A DNA stretch of 64,000 nt from Candidatus Sulfopaludibacter sp. SbA3 (GTDB lineage: Bacteria > Acidobacteriota > Terriglobia > Bryobacterales > Bryobacteraceae). The stretch lies in contig CAMDCN010000002.1 of assembly GCA_945890485.1 (NCBI GenBank), positions 248,001-312,000 on the forward strand, read 5' to 3'. Below the pieces are notes generated by a model. That model was not told the origin of the DNA, searched no databases, and saw nothing but the letters and a program-made list of their open reading frames with translations. Both the position numbers and the translations under genes were made by a program. Below, one piece after another: positions 17,618-26,018 of this stretch; positions within the stretch are counted from its first letter, which is position 1, and every line of letters begins with the position of its first letter.

Positions 17618-18271
17618 TTATCGCACCGGCGAGTACGCCGCCGCGCGCCAAAGGGTGATCTCCATCCATTGCGAGATCTGGCCGCCGCGCTCGACGCTCT
17701 CGGCCCGCACCTGGTGCCATTCCGGATCGGCCATGAACGCGGCCCAAGCCCGCTCCCGCTCGCCGAGATCGGCAAACGGCGTGACGTACACCAAATTGGG
17801 TAGATGCTTGCCCGCCAACGTGCTGCTGTAGAGCACCGGCCGGATCCCCAGCCGGTGGAAGATCCCGATCTCCGGCCCGGCGAAGCGTTCGTGCAGTAGC
17901 TCCAACTGCGGCCACGACGGCGAATGGTATAGCCGCATCTCAAAGATCCGGCCCTTCTCGCCGCCACCCAGCTCCAACTCCGGCGAGTAGCTCGTCGGCT
18001 GGAGCAGCGTCACCGAAGAGTCGGCCGTCGCGGGGGCCTCTACGCGGCTGTCAAGCCACTCCTGCACCGAGCCGTATCCACGGATGGTCGCCACCTGCGG
18101 CATCTGCGACGCTACGACCGCATCCAGCACCATCGCCGGACCTGGATGGGCCGGCAACCAAGTCTCCTGAATCCACTGGTGCACCGACGGACCCTGCGGA
18201 CCCTGGTGCAACACGAACTGCTCCAGCACATAAAGCTGGGTCTTCTGATTTGGCGAAGTTTGGCTAAGCAC
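17618..18271 (-). CDS. NIPSNAP family protein (two ferredoxin-like domains)
   Basis: 217 residues from a GTG at 18271. Two NIPSNAP-type halves are visible: QLYVLEQFVLHQGPQG...HQWIQETWLPA at about 11-45, and IFEMRLYHSPSWPQLELLHERFAGPEIGIFHRLGI from about 107, ending in the signature AAFMADPEWHQVRAES at about 183-198. The fold is a dimeric alpha-beta barrel related to antibiotic biosynthesis monooxygenases; the bacterial role is not known. There is no signal peptide. Its start is only 22 bases from the divergent YncE-phosphoesterase start, so the two share a promoter region. Confidence 0.82.
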   Translation of the reverse strand: MLSQTSPNQKTQLYVLEQFVLHQGPQGPSVHQWIQETWLPAHPGPAMVLDAVVASQMPQVATIRGYGSVQEWLDSRVEAPATADSSVTLLQPTSYSPELELGGGEKGRIFEMRLYHSPSWPQLELLHERFAGPEIGIFHRLGIRPVLYSSTLAGKHLPNLVYVTPFADLGERERAWAAFMADPEWHQVRAESVERGGQISQWMEITLWRAAAYSPVR

Positions 18272-18293
18272 GATAATAATTGAGATTACCTCT

Positions 18294-20966
18294 ATGCGCG
18301 CCGCAATTGGATTTCTCCTGCCCCTCGCTCTCCTTGCGGCCGACTACCGCACGCCCGCCGGAACCCGCCCCGCCGTTCGCCGGCCCGGCGGCGAGACCGT
18401 CCTGCCCGGTGGCCGCATGCTCGCGCCCCTCGGCCGGCAGTTCCAAACCGGCCCCGGCATTTGGGGCCTCGCTGTCTCTCCGGACGGCCGACGTGTGGTC
18501 TCCGCCGATGGCGGGCCCAATCGTTACTCGCTCACCGTACTTGACCAAGGAGCGGGGACCTATCGGATCCGCAGCATCGAGGCGCTTGGTTCCCGGCCGA
18601 AGCCGGAGGACGACGACGACGAGTTCCGCAGCGTCTTCATGGGCCTGGCGTTTGAGAACAACAACGAGATCTGGGCGAGCGAAGGCAACTCCGGCCGCGT
18701 GCGGCTGGTGGATATCGGCAGCGGCAAACCAAAGCAGATCTTTGAGTTGAACGGCAATGGCTTCGCCGACTCGTACTCTGGCGACCTCGCCCTCGACGCT
18801 GCCCGCAACCTGCTCTACGTCGTCGACCAGGCCAATTTCCGGGTCGTGATCTTCGATACGAAGAGGAAGCGAATGATGGGTTCGTTTCGTACAGGACGGC
18901 TTCCATTTGCAATCGCGCTATCGCCGGACGCCCGCCGCGCTTACGTCACCAATATCGGCATGTTTGAATACAGCGCCGTCCCCGGCGCCGATGCCAAGCA
19001 GGCGCGGCTGACCGGCCTGCCGTTCCCGGCCTTCGGCTTCCCGAGCGCGGAAGCGGAGCAGGGCGCTATGCGGCAGAACGCCGCCGGAGCGCCGGTGTCC
19101 GTGCCCGGTCTCGGCAGCCCGAACGTGAAGGAGGCGAATTCGCTGACGGTGGTGGATGTCGCCGACGCGGCCGCGCCGAAGGTGCTGCAGTTTATCCCCA
19201 CCGGCAAGCCGTTCGGCAAAGGGATCAACGGCGGATCCAGCCCCAGCGGCGTGCTCGCGCACGGCGACCATGTGTATGTCGCCAATGGCCACAACGACTC
19301 GATTACGGTGATCAACGCGAAGACGTTGGCGGTGGAGCGGGAGATTGAGATCCGCATTCCGGGGCTTGAATCGCTGCGCGGGGTGCTGCCGACGGGGATG
19401 GCCATCCAGGGCGACCAGTTGTTGGTGGCTGAGTCCGGGATAAATGCCATCGGCGTGATCGATCTGAAGCAGCAGAAGCATATCGCCCATCTGCCGGCGG
19501 GCTGGTTCCCCACGCGCGTGGTCGTGCGCGACGCCGTCGTCCACGTCGGCAACGCGAAGGGCCATGGCACTGGACCCAACGCTTCCATGACGAAGGCGTT
19601 TGACCGGAGTTTCAACGCCGAACTGCGGCGCGGTACCGTCTCCGTGTATCCCTTCCCGGCGGCGAACGAGTTCGCCAAGCATACGGCGAAGGTGATGCAA
19701 CTCAATGGCTTCGTTCCGCAGAAGGCCGAGGCGCCGGCGCTGCCGAAGGAGATCCGCTACGTCGTCGTGATCGTGAAAGAGAATCGGACGTTCGACGAGG
19801 TTTTCGGCGACGTAGTGACGGCCTCGAACGGCGCGGTGAACTCGGCGTGGGATCTGGCGCGTTTAGGGCAGTACGCCATTGTCCAATCCGAACGCGGGAC
19901 GCTGCAGAACCGGGCGGAACTGCGGAACATCGCCGTGACGCCGAACCACCGGTCTTTGATCGACCGCTACGCGTTCTCTGACAACTTCTATGCCGATTCG
20001 GAGGTCTCTGTTGATGGCCACCATTGGATCGCCGGCTCCTATCCGAACGCCTGGACCGAGTCGACGTTGATGGCGGCTTATGGTGGGCAGAAGAACTTCC
20101 GGTTCCCCACGGCGGCGCCCGGGCGGCTGCTCTTTACAGGCAGCAACTCTTCGGTGCATCCGGAGGAGCAGTTGGAAGCCGGGGCGATTTGGCACCACCT
20201 CGACAAGCACAACATCCGCTTCCGGAACTTTGGCGAAGGGTTCGAGTTGGCTGGGGCCGATGAGGGGGAAGGCTTGAAACCCACCGGGGCTCGCTATCTG
20301 ACGAATGTGCCGATGCCGGATCCGCTCTATCGGAACACGTCGCGCGAGTACCCGAACTACAACACGAACATCCCGGACCAGTTCCGCGCCACGCAATTCA
20401 TCAAGGAGGCCGAGCGCCTCTACATCGAAGGCAACGAGGAGTTCCCCCGGTTCCTGTTTATCCATTTGCCGAACGATCACATGGCGAAGCCGCGGCCAGA
20501 GGACGGATACCCCTACCAAGCTTCATACGTTGCCGATAACGACATCGCGCTCGGCCGGATTATGGAGTTCCTTTCGAAGAGCCCGTGGTGGAAGCAGATG
20601 GCCGTGCTGATTACCGAGGACGACGCGCAGGGCGGTGTCGACCACGTCGACTCGCACCGCACGGTGATGATGGTGGCCAGTCCGTACGCCAAGAAGAACT
20701 ACGTTTCGAAGGTCAACACGAGTTTCCCCGGGCTGTTGAAGACGGCCTTCCGCTTGTTGGGATTGCCTCCGCTGAACTTGTACGATGCGGCCGCGGCCGA
20801 CCTTTCCGACTGCTTCTCGGGCGCCAACCCGGACTTTGCCCCCTACAAGCTGCTTCCCGTCCGTCCCGAATTGTTCGACCCGGCCAAGGCGCGGGAGCCG
20901 CTCGATCCCAAGCCGGGACCCAAAATGGATGATCCTCGCGCGCTGAAAGAGCTACAGAAGCCGTAA
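18294..20966 (+). CDS. Secreted YncE-like beta-propeller fused to a PLC-type phosphoesterase
   Basis: 890 residues with a signal peptide (IGFLLPLALLAA). Residues of about 45-450 are beta-propeller repeats (GLAVSPDGRRVVSADG, VVDQANFRVVIFDT, LSPDARRAYVTNIG, VYVANGHNDSITVINAKT). From about 485 the phosphoesterase domain of the PF04185 type begins with VVVIVKENRTFDEVFGD, and continues through NHRSLIDRYAFSDNFYADSEVSVDGHHW, FLFIHLPNDHM and LITEDDAQGGVDHVDSHRT, which carry the usual metal ligands. It probably hydrolyses phosphate esters or phospholipids in the periplasm or outside. A second copy of this architecture lies at 28895-31153. Confidence 0.85.
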   Translation: MRAAIGFLLPLALLAADYRTPAGTRPAVRRPGGETVLPGGRMLAPLGRQFQTGPGIWGLAVSPDGRRVVSADGGPNRYSLTVLDQGAGTYRIRSIEALGSRPKPEDDDDEFRSVFMGLAFENNNEIWASEGNSGRVRLVDIGSGKPKQIFELNGNGFADSYSGDLALDAARNLLYVVDQANFRVVIFDTKRKRMMGSFRTGRLPFAIALSPDARRAYVTNIGMFEYSAVPGADAKQARLTGLPFPAFGFPSAEAEQGAMRQNAAGAPVSVPGLGSPNVKEANSLTVVDVADAAAPKVLQFIPTGKPFGKGINGGSSPSGVLAHGDHVYVANGHNDSITVINAKTLAVEREIEIRIPGLESLRGVLPTGMAIQGDQLLVAESGINAIGVIDLKQQKHIAHLPAGWFPTRVVVRDAVVHVGNAKGHGTGPNASMTKAFDRSFNAELRRGTVSVYPFPAANEFAKHTAKVMQLNGFVPQKAEAPALPKEIRYVVVIVKENRTFDEVFGDVVTASNGAVNSAWDLARLGQYAIVQSERGTLQNRAELRNIAVTPNHRSLIDRYAFSDNFYADSEVSVDGHHWIAGSYPNAWTESTLMAAYGGQKNFRFPTAAPGRLLFTGSNSSVHPEEQLEAGAIWHHLDKHNIRFRNFGEGFELAGADEGEGLKPTGARYLTNVPMPDPLYRNTSREYPNYNTNIPDQFRATQFIKEAERLYIEGNEEFPRFLFIHLPNDHMAKPRPEDGYPYQASYVADNDIALGRIMEFLSKSPWWKQMAVLITEDDAQGGVDHVDSHRTVMMVASPYAKKNYVSKVNTSFPGLLKTAFRLLGLPPLNLYDAAAADLSDCFSGANPDFAPYKLLPVRPELFDPAKAREPLDPKPGPKMDDPRALKELQKP

Positions 20967-21021
20967 GCGATTCATTCGCAAAGAGTTGCGAATTGGCCCG
21001 ACGGTTGCAATCGAACAATGC

Positions 21022-21672
21022 ATGAAAGCTTTGTTTGCGATCGCAATCGCAATTTCCCCCTGTTTTGCGCTGACGATCACTCCGGATGGCTCGCTTCCCG
21101 CGATCCATCAACGGATTGATCTTTCCCTGGATGGCATTTCTACTTCTTACTATGCCGGCGAGATCGGCGTCCGGTTCGATGATGGCTCACCCGCACTCCT
21201 CTTCTGCGCCGACCCGTTGATTTGGCTTCGCAATGAAGCGGTGGCCGTGACGGCGGTTCCTTCCGGTTCGTTTTCGTATGGCCCGCGTCTGGCTTGGCTG
21301 CTGCAGAACTACAGCGGCGGCATTACGGCGGGCTGGGAGGCGGCGGCGCTGCAGTTCACCGCCTGGGAGATCGTGCTGGACAACGGCGACGGCTTCACGG
21401 CGGGACGGATGCAGGCGCGGTCGTCGACCGATGCCAGCGTGCTGACGCTGGCCAACACGATGTTGGCGGCGAGCGCGGGGCAGTCCGCTGCCGGAGTTAG
21501 CTTCTACGTTCCGGAGCTGGGCTCGAGCTATTCGCAGACTTTGTTCGGCTTCAGCCCGGCGGCCGCGCAGGTGGTCAACGAGACGCCGGAACCGGGTTCG
21601 CTGCTGTTGCTGGGTGGTGGACTGTTTCTGGTTGGGGTATGGCGGCGAGGAGGAACCGGCCGGTCAAAATGA
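21022..21672 (+). CDS. PEP-CTERM sorted surface protein with thioester-domain hallmarks
   Basis: 216 residues from the ATG at 21022 (an upstream TTG at 20986 would spoil the signal). Signal peptide about 1-17. The C-terminal tripartite signal TPEPGSLLLLGGG...VGVWRRGG (189-212) marks it for PEP-CTERM/exosortase processing. In between, LFCADP (Cys62) and ALQFTAWEI (Gln111) match the two halves of internal Cys-Gln thioester domains, in the ΦQxxΦW pattern, so it may bind host or mineral surfaces covalently. Other PEP-CTERM proteins share WEAAALQxxxWEI. It overlaps the MFS gene tail to tail by 98 bases. No exosortase gene is visible here. Confidence 0.75.
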   Translation: MKALFAIAIAISPCFALTITPDGSLPAIHQRIDLSLDGISTSYYAGEIGVRFDDGSPALLFCADPLIWLRNEAVAVTAVPSGSFSYGPRLAWLLQNYSGGITAGWEAAALQFTAWEIVLDNGDGFTAGRMQARSSTDASVLTLANTMLAASAGQSAAGVSFYVPELGSSYSQTLFGFSPAAAQVVNETPEPGSLLLLGGGLFLVGVWRRGGTGRSK

Positions 21673-22786
21673 ACCCGAAGGTGAAGAGCAGCGGGACCGT
21701 GTAGCTGCCGGTGGCCGACCACAGGAGGGTCAGGAGCGAGGGAAACCACGTCTGACCCACCACGTTCACCGGCACGATAATCCCTAATACTCGCGGGAGC
21801 GAGCGGCTGCCGAAGTGCTCGGCAGCCAGGATGGGGAGGAGAAGCGAATCGACGCTCATGCCGAGTCCGAAAATCAACGCGAAGAGATAGGGAATTTTGT
21901 CCGGCGCCCAATCGAGGACCAGCAGCAGCGGCATGGACCCGGCCATAAGGGCGAACGCGATGGTGAGGACGGGGCGTTTCGGAAAACGGTCGACACTCCA
22001 GGCGAAGAGGAAGCGGCCGATGGAACCGGTGAGCAACATGAGCAGGACGGTGAAGCCGAAGACCGCGTCGAGACGGGACTGGGAGGGGTAGCCAGTCTCG
22101 AGCAGGATCAGCTTCAGATGCTGGCTGATGCCGCCGACGCCGGCGATGGAGATGGTCGTGCCCGTGAGCAGCAGCCAGAAGCTGCGGTTGCGGGGAAAGG
22201 GCGCGGGGGCGGAGGCGGGAGAGTGATCCGGTTCGGTCGCCGGAAGGCCCCAATGGGAGAGCGGCACGGCGAGCGCGACCAGTGCGCCGAGGAAGAGCAG
22301 CGCGGTCTGGAAGCCGAAGGCTTGGGTTAAGGGACGAGCGAGAGCGGCGACGGAGAGGGCGCCGAGAAAGCTGATGCCGAAGTAGGCTACGGCCAGCGCC
22401 GCGCCGCGCTTCTCGGCGAACAGATGGGTCAATAGGATCTGGTGGGCGAGCGGGCCAGCGAAGGTCCAGCCGGCCATGTAGAGGACCCAGAGCGCGTAAT
22501 AGGCCAGGATGTTGGGCGGCATGAGCCCGAAGCCGGCGAGGGAGGCCGCGACGAGGACCGAGCCACCCGTGATGGAATCCCGGGGGGAGAGGCGGCGGAC
22601 GTAGAGCGGGCCTAGCGCGAGGGTAACCAGGGTACCGAGGGGCAGACCCAACATGATGGCGGAGCGGGACCACCCGTAGCTGGTTTCCCAGTAGTCGTAG
22701 AAGTACGGAATGGCGTAGTAGGGCAAGCCGACGGTGAGGCCAAGGAGGACGGACGAGATTAGCGCGACGCGCCACGGGCTGTTCAT
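21575..22786 (-). CDS. Major facilitator superfamily transporter
   Basis: 403 residues with about 12 hydrophobic helices in two halves joined by the loop at about 190-205 (PATEPDHSPASAPAPFPR). It resembles the monocarboxylate/oxalate-type MFS group (PYYAIPYFYDYWETSYGWSRSAIMLGLPLG). It is co-directional with the ROK kinase and overlaps its stop by 4 bases, suggesting uptake of a sugar or related compound that is then phosphorylated, under the divergent LysR regulator. The last 98 bases lie antisense to the PEP-CTERM gene, and the final 20 residues are hydrophilic and low in conservation value. Confidence 0.83.
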   Translation of the reverse strand: MNSPWRVALISSVLLGLTVGLPYYAIPYFYDYWETSYGWSRSAIMLGLPLGTLVTLALGPLYVRRLSPRDSITGGSVLVAASLAGFGLMPPNILAYYALWVLYMAGWTFAGPLAHQILLTHLFAEKRGAALAVAYFGISFLGALSVAALARPLTQAFGFQTALLFLGALVALAVPLSHWGLPATEPDHSPASAPAPFPRNRSFWLLLTGTTISIAGVGGISQHLKLILLETGYPSQSRLDAVFGFTVLLMLLTGSIGRFLFAWSVDRFPKRPVLTIAFALMAGSMPLLLVLDWAPDKIPYLFALIFGLGMSVDSLLLPILAAEHFGSRSLPRVLGIIVPVNVVGQTWFPSLLTLLWSATGSYTVPLLFTFGFILTGRFLLAAIPQPETVHHPATAANPVPASR

Positions 22787-23580
22787 GCGCTGCGACCCGC
22801 GAGGAGTGCTCCGCGCGCGACGATCAGTTCCGGCTGCGGGGCGAGTTCGACGCGGCAGGCGGAACGAAGCGCCGGGAGGGCGCGGCGGTCGACGGTGGAG
22901 AGCGCGGCGGTGAGGTAGCCGCGATAGGAGAGGGTGCCGCCGTAGAGGCCGATGCGTTCCGGGCGGAAGAGGTTGATGAGGGTGGCCAGGCCGGCTCCGA
23001 AGGCATCGCCGGCGGCGCGGACGGCGGCGACAGCAGCGGGGTCGTGGCGGCTGAGGCGTTCCGAGAGTTCGGCGGCGGTGAGTTCCAGACGGGCGAGGAG
23101 GGCGACGCCGGAGGCGGCATCGTCGAGGGTGCCTTGGGGGCCATAAGGGATGTAGCCGAGTTCGGTGGCGGGGATGCGGCGGCCGGCAACTTGAATGGCG
23201 GCGGCGATGGCCGTGCCGGAACCGACGATGGCGAGGGTCGAGTCCGGAGCGGCGTTGGCGGCGTAAGCGGTGAGCGCGGCCTGGCCATCATTCAAGACCG
23301 CGGCGGCGGTGGGGCGCCAGCCGTTGCAGAGCGGGAGGACGTCGCAGGGGCCGATGGTTCCATCGGCGGCCACGAGGCCGGGGACGGCGATGCCGTAGCT
23401 GACTTCGGCGGGAGCGAGTTCGGCGAGGACGGTGGCCAAGTGGGCGTTGAAGTCATCCGGCGTGAAGCCGGGGCCGGTGGGGAACTTCCAGGTCCGTTGG
23501 CCCGCGGGGGTTTCGGCGAGAATGAGCAGCTTGGTGCCGCCGAGGTCGATGCCGAGAGAGAGTGGGGCCATAATTTTCAT
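22783..23580 (-). CDS. ROK-family sugar kinase-like protein
   Basis: 265 residues from the ATG at 23580. The phosphate-binding loop is LGIDLGGTKLLIL at about 8-20, the second ATP motif is VGSGTAIAAAIQVAGR near 120, and the closing part has ERIGLYGGTLSYRG. ROK proteins phosphorylate hexoses or amino sugars, or act as repressors; this one lacks an N-terminal helix-turn-helix, so a kinase is likelier. The zinc-binding CxCGxxGC motif of typical ROK kinases is absent, and it is short for the family (about 300), so activity is less certain. It heads the operon with the MFS transporter. Confidence 0.75.
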   Translation of the reverse strand: MKIMAPLSLGIDLGGTKLLILAETPAGQRTWKFPTGPGFTPDDFNAHLATVLAELAPAEVSYGIAVPGLVAADGTIGPCDVLPLCNGWRPTAAAVLNDGQAALTAYAANAAPDSTLAIVGSGTAIAAAIQVAGRRIPATELGYIPYGPQGTLDDAASGVALLARLELTAAELSERLSRHDPAAVAAVRAAGDAFGAGLATLINLFRPERIGLYGGTLSYRGYLTAALSTVDRRALPALRSACRVELAPQPELIVARGALLAGRSA

Positions 23581-23642
23581 TGTCCGGGTGGTGGGTGATA
23601 GCGTCCAATGCGCTGGCGAGTTTGTTTCGATAACCTTTTGTT

Positions 23643-24533
23643 ATGACGGCACTCGATCTCGACGACTTGCGAGCCGTGGCGGCGCTGGCGGAGCAAGGGC
23701 ACTTCGGCAGGGCGGCCGAGCGGCTGGGCGTATCGCAGCCCGCGTTGACGAAGCGGATCCGGCTGGCGGAGGAGCGCATTGGCGGGCGGCTGTTCGAACG
23801 GCTGGCGCGGGGCGTGCGGCTGACGGCGGCTGGAACGGTGTTAGTGGAGAGGGCTCGGTTGGTGCTGGCCGAGGCGGAGGAAGCCGAGGCGAGGACGCGC
23901 GGCGTGCTGCGGGGGACGAGCGGGGAACTGCGGATTGGCGCGGGGTTGACGACGCTGTTCGCCGGGCTGCCGGAGGTGTTGGGCGCCTTCCACCGGCGGT
24001 TTCCGGAGGTGCGGTTGACGGTGCGCGACATGGCGAGCGGCGAGCAGGCGGAGGCATTGCGGAACTGCGAGCTGGACGTGGGATTTCTGCGATTGGACGC
24101 GGTGGGCCCGGGTCTGGAGGTGGAGGCGATGCGTCGGGAGGAGCTGCGGCTGGTGGCTTCGGCGAAGAGTCCGCGGAGCCGGCGGGCGCTGTGGGAGAGC
24201 CCGTTCGTGATGTTGACGCGGAGCGCTTCGCCGACCTTCCATGACCACGTGATGGCGACGTGCCGGGCGGTTGGCGTGACGCCGCGCGTGGGGCAGGAAA
24301 CGAACCAGTTGCTGACGGCGTTGGCGCTGGTGCAGGCGGGAATTGGGGTGAGCCTGGTGCCGGGGTCGGTGGCGGCGATGGGGATTGCGGGGTTGCGGAT
24401 GGTGGAGGTGGGCGTGGCGGAGGCGGCGTGGACGGTGGCGATGGCGTGGCGCAGGGAGGCGGTGGAGGGGACGCCGCTGCGCCACTTTTTAGGGTTGGCG
24501 CGGCGGCACTGGGTTAATGAAGCTGGGCGATGA
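23643..24533 (+). CDS. LysR-type transcriptional regulator
   Basis: 296 residues. The winged helix-turn-helix is typical: LRAVAALAEQGHFGRAAERLGVSQPALTKRIRLAEERIGGRLFER at about 9-54. The co-inducer domain (LRIGAGLTTLFAGLPEVLGAFHRRFPEVRL...) is complete to GIGVSLVPGS. It diverges from the ROK/MFS operon with 62 bases between starts, the classic arrangement for control of a divergent operon, so ROK/MFS are its likely targets. Its 3' end overlaps the 182-residue membrane protein gene by 20 bases tail to tail. The gene has very high third-position GC. Confidence 0.87.
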   Translation: MTALDLDDLRAVAALAEQGHFGRAAERLGVSQPALTKRIRLAEERIGGRLFERLARGVRLTAAGTVLVERARLVLAEAEEAEARTRGVLRGTSGELRIGAGLTTLFAGLPEVLGAFHRRFPEVRLTVRDMASGEQAEALRNCELDVGFLRLDAVGPGLEVEAMRREELRLVASAKSPRSRRALWESPFVMLTRSASPTFHDHVMATCRAVGVTPRVGQETNQLLTALALVQAGIGVSLVPGSVAAMGIAGLRMVEVGVAEAAWTVAMAWRREAVEGTPLRHFLGLARRHWVNEAGR

Positions 24534-25062
24534 CGCGCTGCAGGTGATCGCGTTGGGGGAGCAGTTGGCCGCGCCGGTACCAGATGCGGAAGGCGTTGCC
24601 GAGGTAGACGGCGGCGAGCATGATGCTGAGGCTGAGCACGGCGTTGCCGTTCATTTTGCCGGCGCCGTGGAGTTGATAAAGCAGCACGGCGAATAGCGGG
24701 ACGGTGAGGGCGGCGTAGAGGCCGAGCGTTTTCTGGCTGGCGAGTTCCTGGTCGACTTCGCGGAGGGTGAGTTGGAGGGCGTCGGCGACCGCTTCCGTGG
24801 ATTGGCGCCAGGCCTCGCGGAGGTGGAGTTGGCGGCGGATGAGGATGGCCAGGACTCCGAGCGCGAGCAGCGGAAGCGCCAGGGTGAGCGGAGAGAATGA
24901 GGCGTTGGCGATGGCGACGCCGGTGGCGGCCAGAGTGTTTACCGTGGCGAGGCCGAGGATGAGGAAGCGGCCGCGATGGGTGCGGCGCGCGCGACGGGCG
25001 AGCTCGGCCGGGGTGGGGGCGGCCTGGTTGCGCCAGGCGGCTTCGTAGGATTCGAGGTTCAT
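24514..25062 (-). CDS. Membrane protein coupled to an ECF sigma factor, possible anti-sigma factor
   Basis: 182 residues, unrecognised. The N-terminus is a hydrophilic helix (MNLESYEAAWRNQ) followed by a basic patch, two membrane helices (about 32-72), a helical soluble segment (about 73-105) and two more membrane helices (about 110-160). The gene starts inside the sigma factor stop (4-base overlap), which is how anti-sigma factors are usually encoded. However, no zinc-type HxxxCxxC motif is present, so the anti-sigma role rests on position only. Confidence 0.6.
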   Translation of the reverse strand: MNLESYEAAWRNQAAPTPAELARRARRTHRGRFLILGLATVNTLAATGVAIANASFSPLTLALPLLALGVLAILIRRQLHLREAWRQSTEAVADALQLTLREVDQELASQKTLGLYAALTVPLFAVLLYQLHGAGKMNGNAVLSLSIMLAAVYLGNAFRIWYRRGQLLPQRDHLQRVIAQLH

Positions 25063-25520
25063 GTGAGCATCTCCTTGAGGCGTTGGCGGAGCCGCGTGAG
25101 GCGGGCTCCGATGTTGGTTTCGGTGAGGCCGAGGACCTGCGCGATTTCGGCGTAGGTGAGGCCGTCGAGATGGAGCAGGATGAGAGAGCGATCGAGCTCG
25201 GGAAGTTGGGCGATGGCGGCGTAGAGTTGATCGAGTTGGTCCGTGTCCCGGGTGGGGGCGGGGAGGTCGGATAGCGGGACGTGGGTGCGGCGGGTGCGGG
25301 TCCAGTTGAGGGCGCGGTTGAGGGCGACGCGGTAGATGAAGGTTTGGGGCTTGGCTTCGGCGCGGTAGAAGGGGAGGGCGTCCCAGAGGGCGAGGAGGAG
25401 GTCCTGGTGGAGGTCGCCGCGATCGGTGGGGGTTGCGTAGGCGCGCGCGATTTTGTGGAGGATGGCGCCGTGTTGGAGGAGCCAGGCTTCGAAGGTCGCG
25501 AGTCGGGAGGGAGTGGGCAC
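25059..25520 (-). CDS. ECF-type RNA polymerase sigma factor
   Basis: 153 residues. Region 2 is DLHQDLLLALWDALPFYRAEAKPQTFIYRVALNRALNWTR and region 4 is LDQLYAAIAQLPELDRSLILLHLDGLTYAEIAQVLGLTETNIGARLTRLRQRLKEML, with a short linker, so both DNA-binding parts are intact. It is slightly short for the family. It is coupled to the membrane protein gene at 24514. The target promoters cannot be read from the window. Confidence 0.88.
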   Translation of the reverse strand: MPTPSRLATFEAWLLQHGAILHKIARAYATPTDRGDLHQDLLLALWDALPFYRAEAKPQTFIYRVALNRALNWTRTRRTHVPLSDLPAPTRDTDQLDQLYAAIAQLPELDRSLILLHLDGLTYAEIAQVLGLTETNIGARLTRLRQRLKEMLT

Positions 25521-25580
25521 GTTCGCAGGATTAGGAACGGGCGGGGGGCGATTCCTTACACGGCTGTACGATTTCAGTGT

Positions 25581-26018
25581 ATGGCGGGTCTGGATAACGA
25601 GCCGGGGTGCGGTGGTGCGGCGCTATCGGGAGTTTGCGGGGCAGTTTCGGATTCCGGCGGCGGACATTGTGGCGATGGAGGCCGGGACTCCGACACATCT
25701 GGTTTTGCTCCGAGTGATTGCGTGGGCCGAGGACGCGGCTTGCGTGGACCCGCCCACGGAGTTTATTCAGGAAGAAGGGCGCGGGCGGCGCGGACGCTGC
25801 GGTGGGCGTTGTTGCACTATGGGCAGGGGGATCGGATTCGGCGGCGGATTGTGAGGATGCTGATTACGGGGATTGTGCCGCACGAGTTTCGGGAGTATTC
25901 GAAGTTGTTGCGACGGGTGGGGTTGGAGGAGTGGGGTCCGGTGATTGAGCGGGAGGCTCCGGTGGAGGACCCGTGGGTGGCGCGTTATGTGCGGTATCTT
26001 CGTCTCCACGCGAAGTAG
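25581..26018 (+). pseudogene. Frameshifted small gene of unknown family
   Basis: Two protein-like segments lie in different frames. From about 25560 to 25785 one frame reads RRYREFAGQFRIPAADIVAM, then THLVLLRVIAWAED and CVDPPTEFIQEE. From about 25780 another frame continues as RTLRWALLHYGQGDRIRRR, ITGIVPHEFREYSKLL and EEWGPVIEREAPVEDPW to a TAG at 26018. The switch falls in GC-rich sequence near 25775-25795. The ATG at 25581 belongs to the second frame and its early part is low-quality Gly/Ser-rich. Either the gene is broken or the assembly has an indel. No family is recognised. It overlaps the membrane protein gene by 34 bases at the 3' end. Confidence 0.4.
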
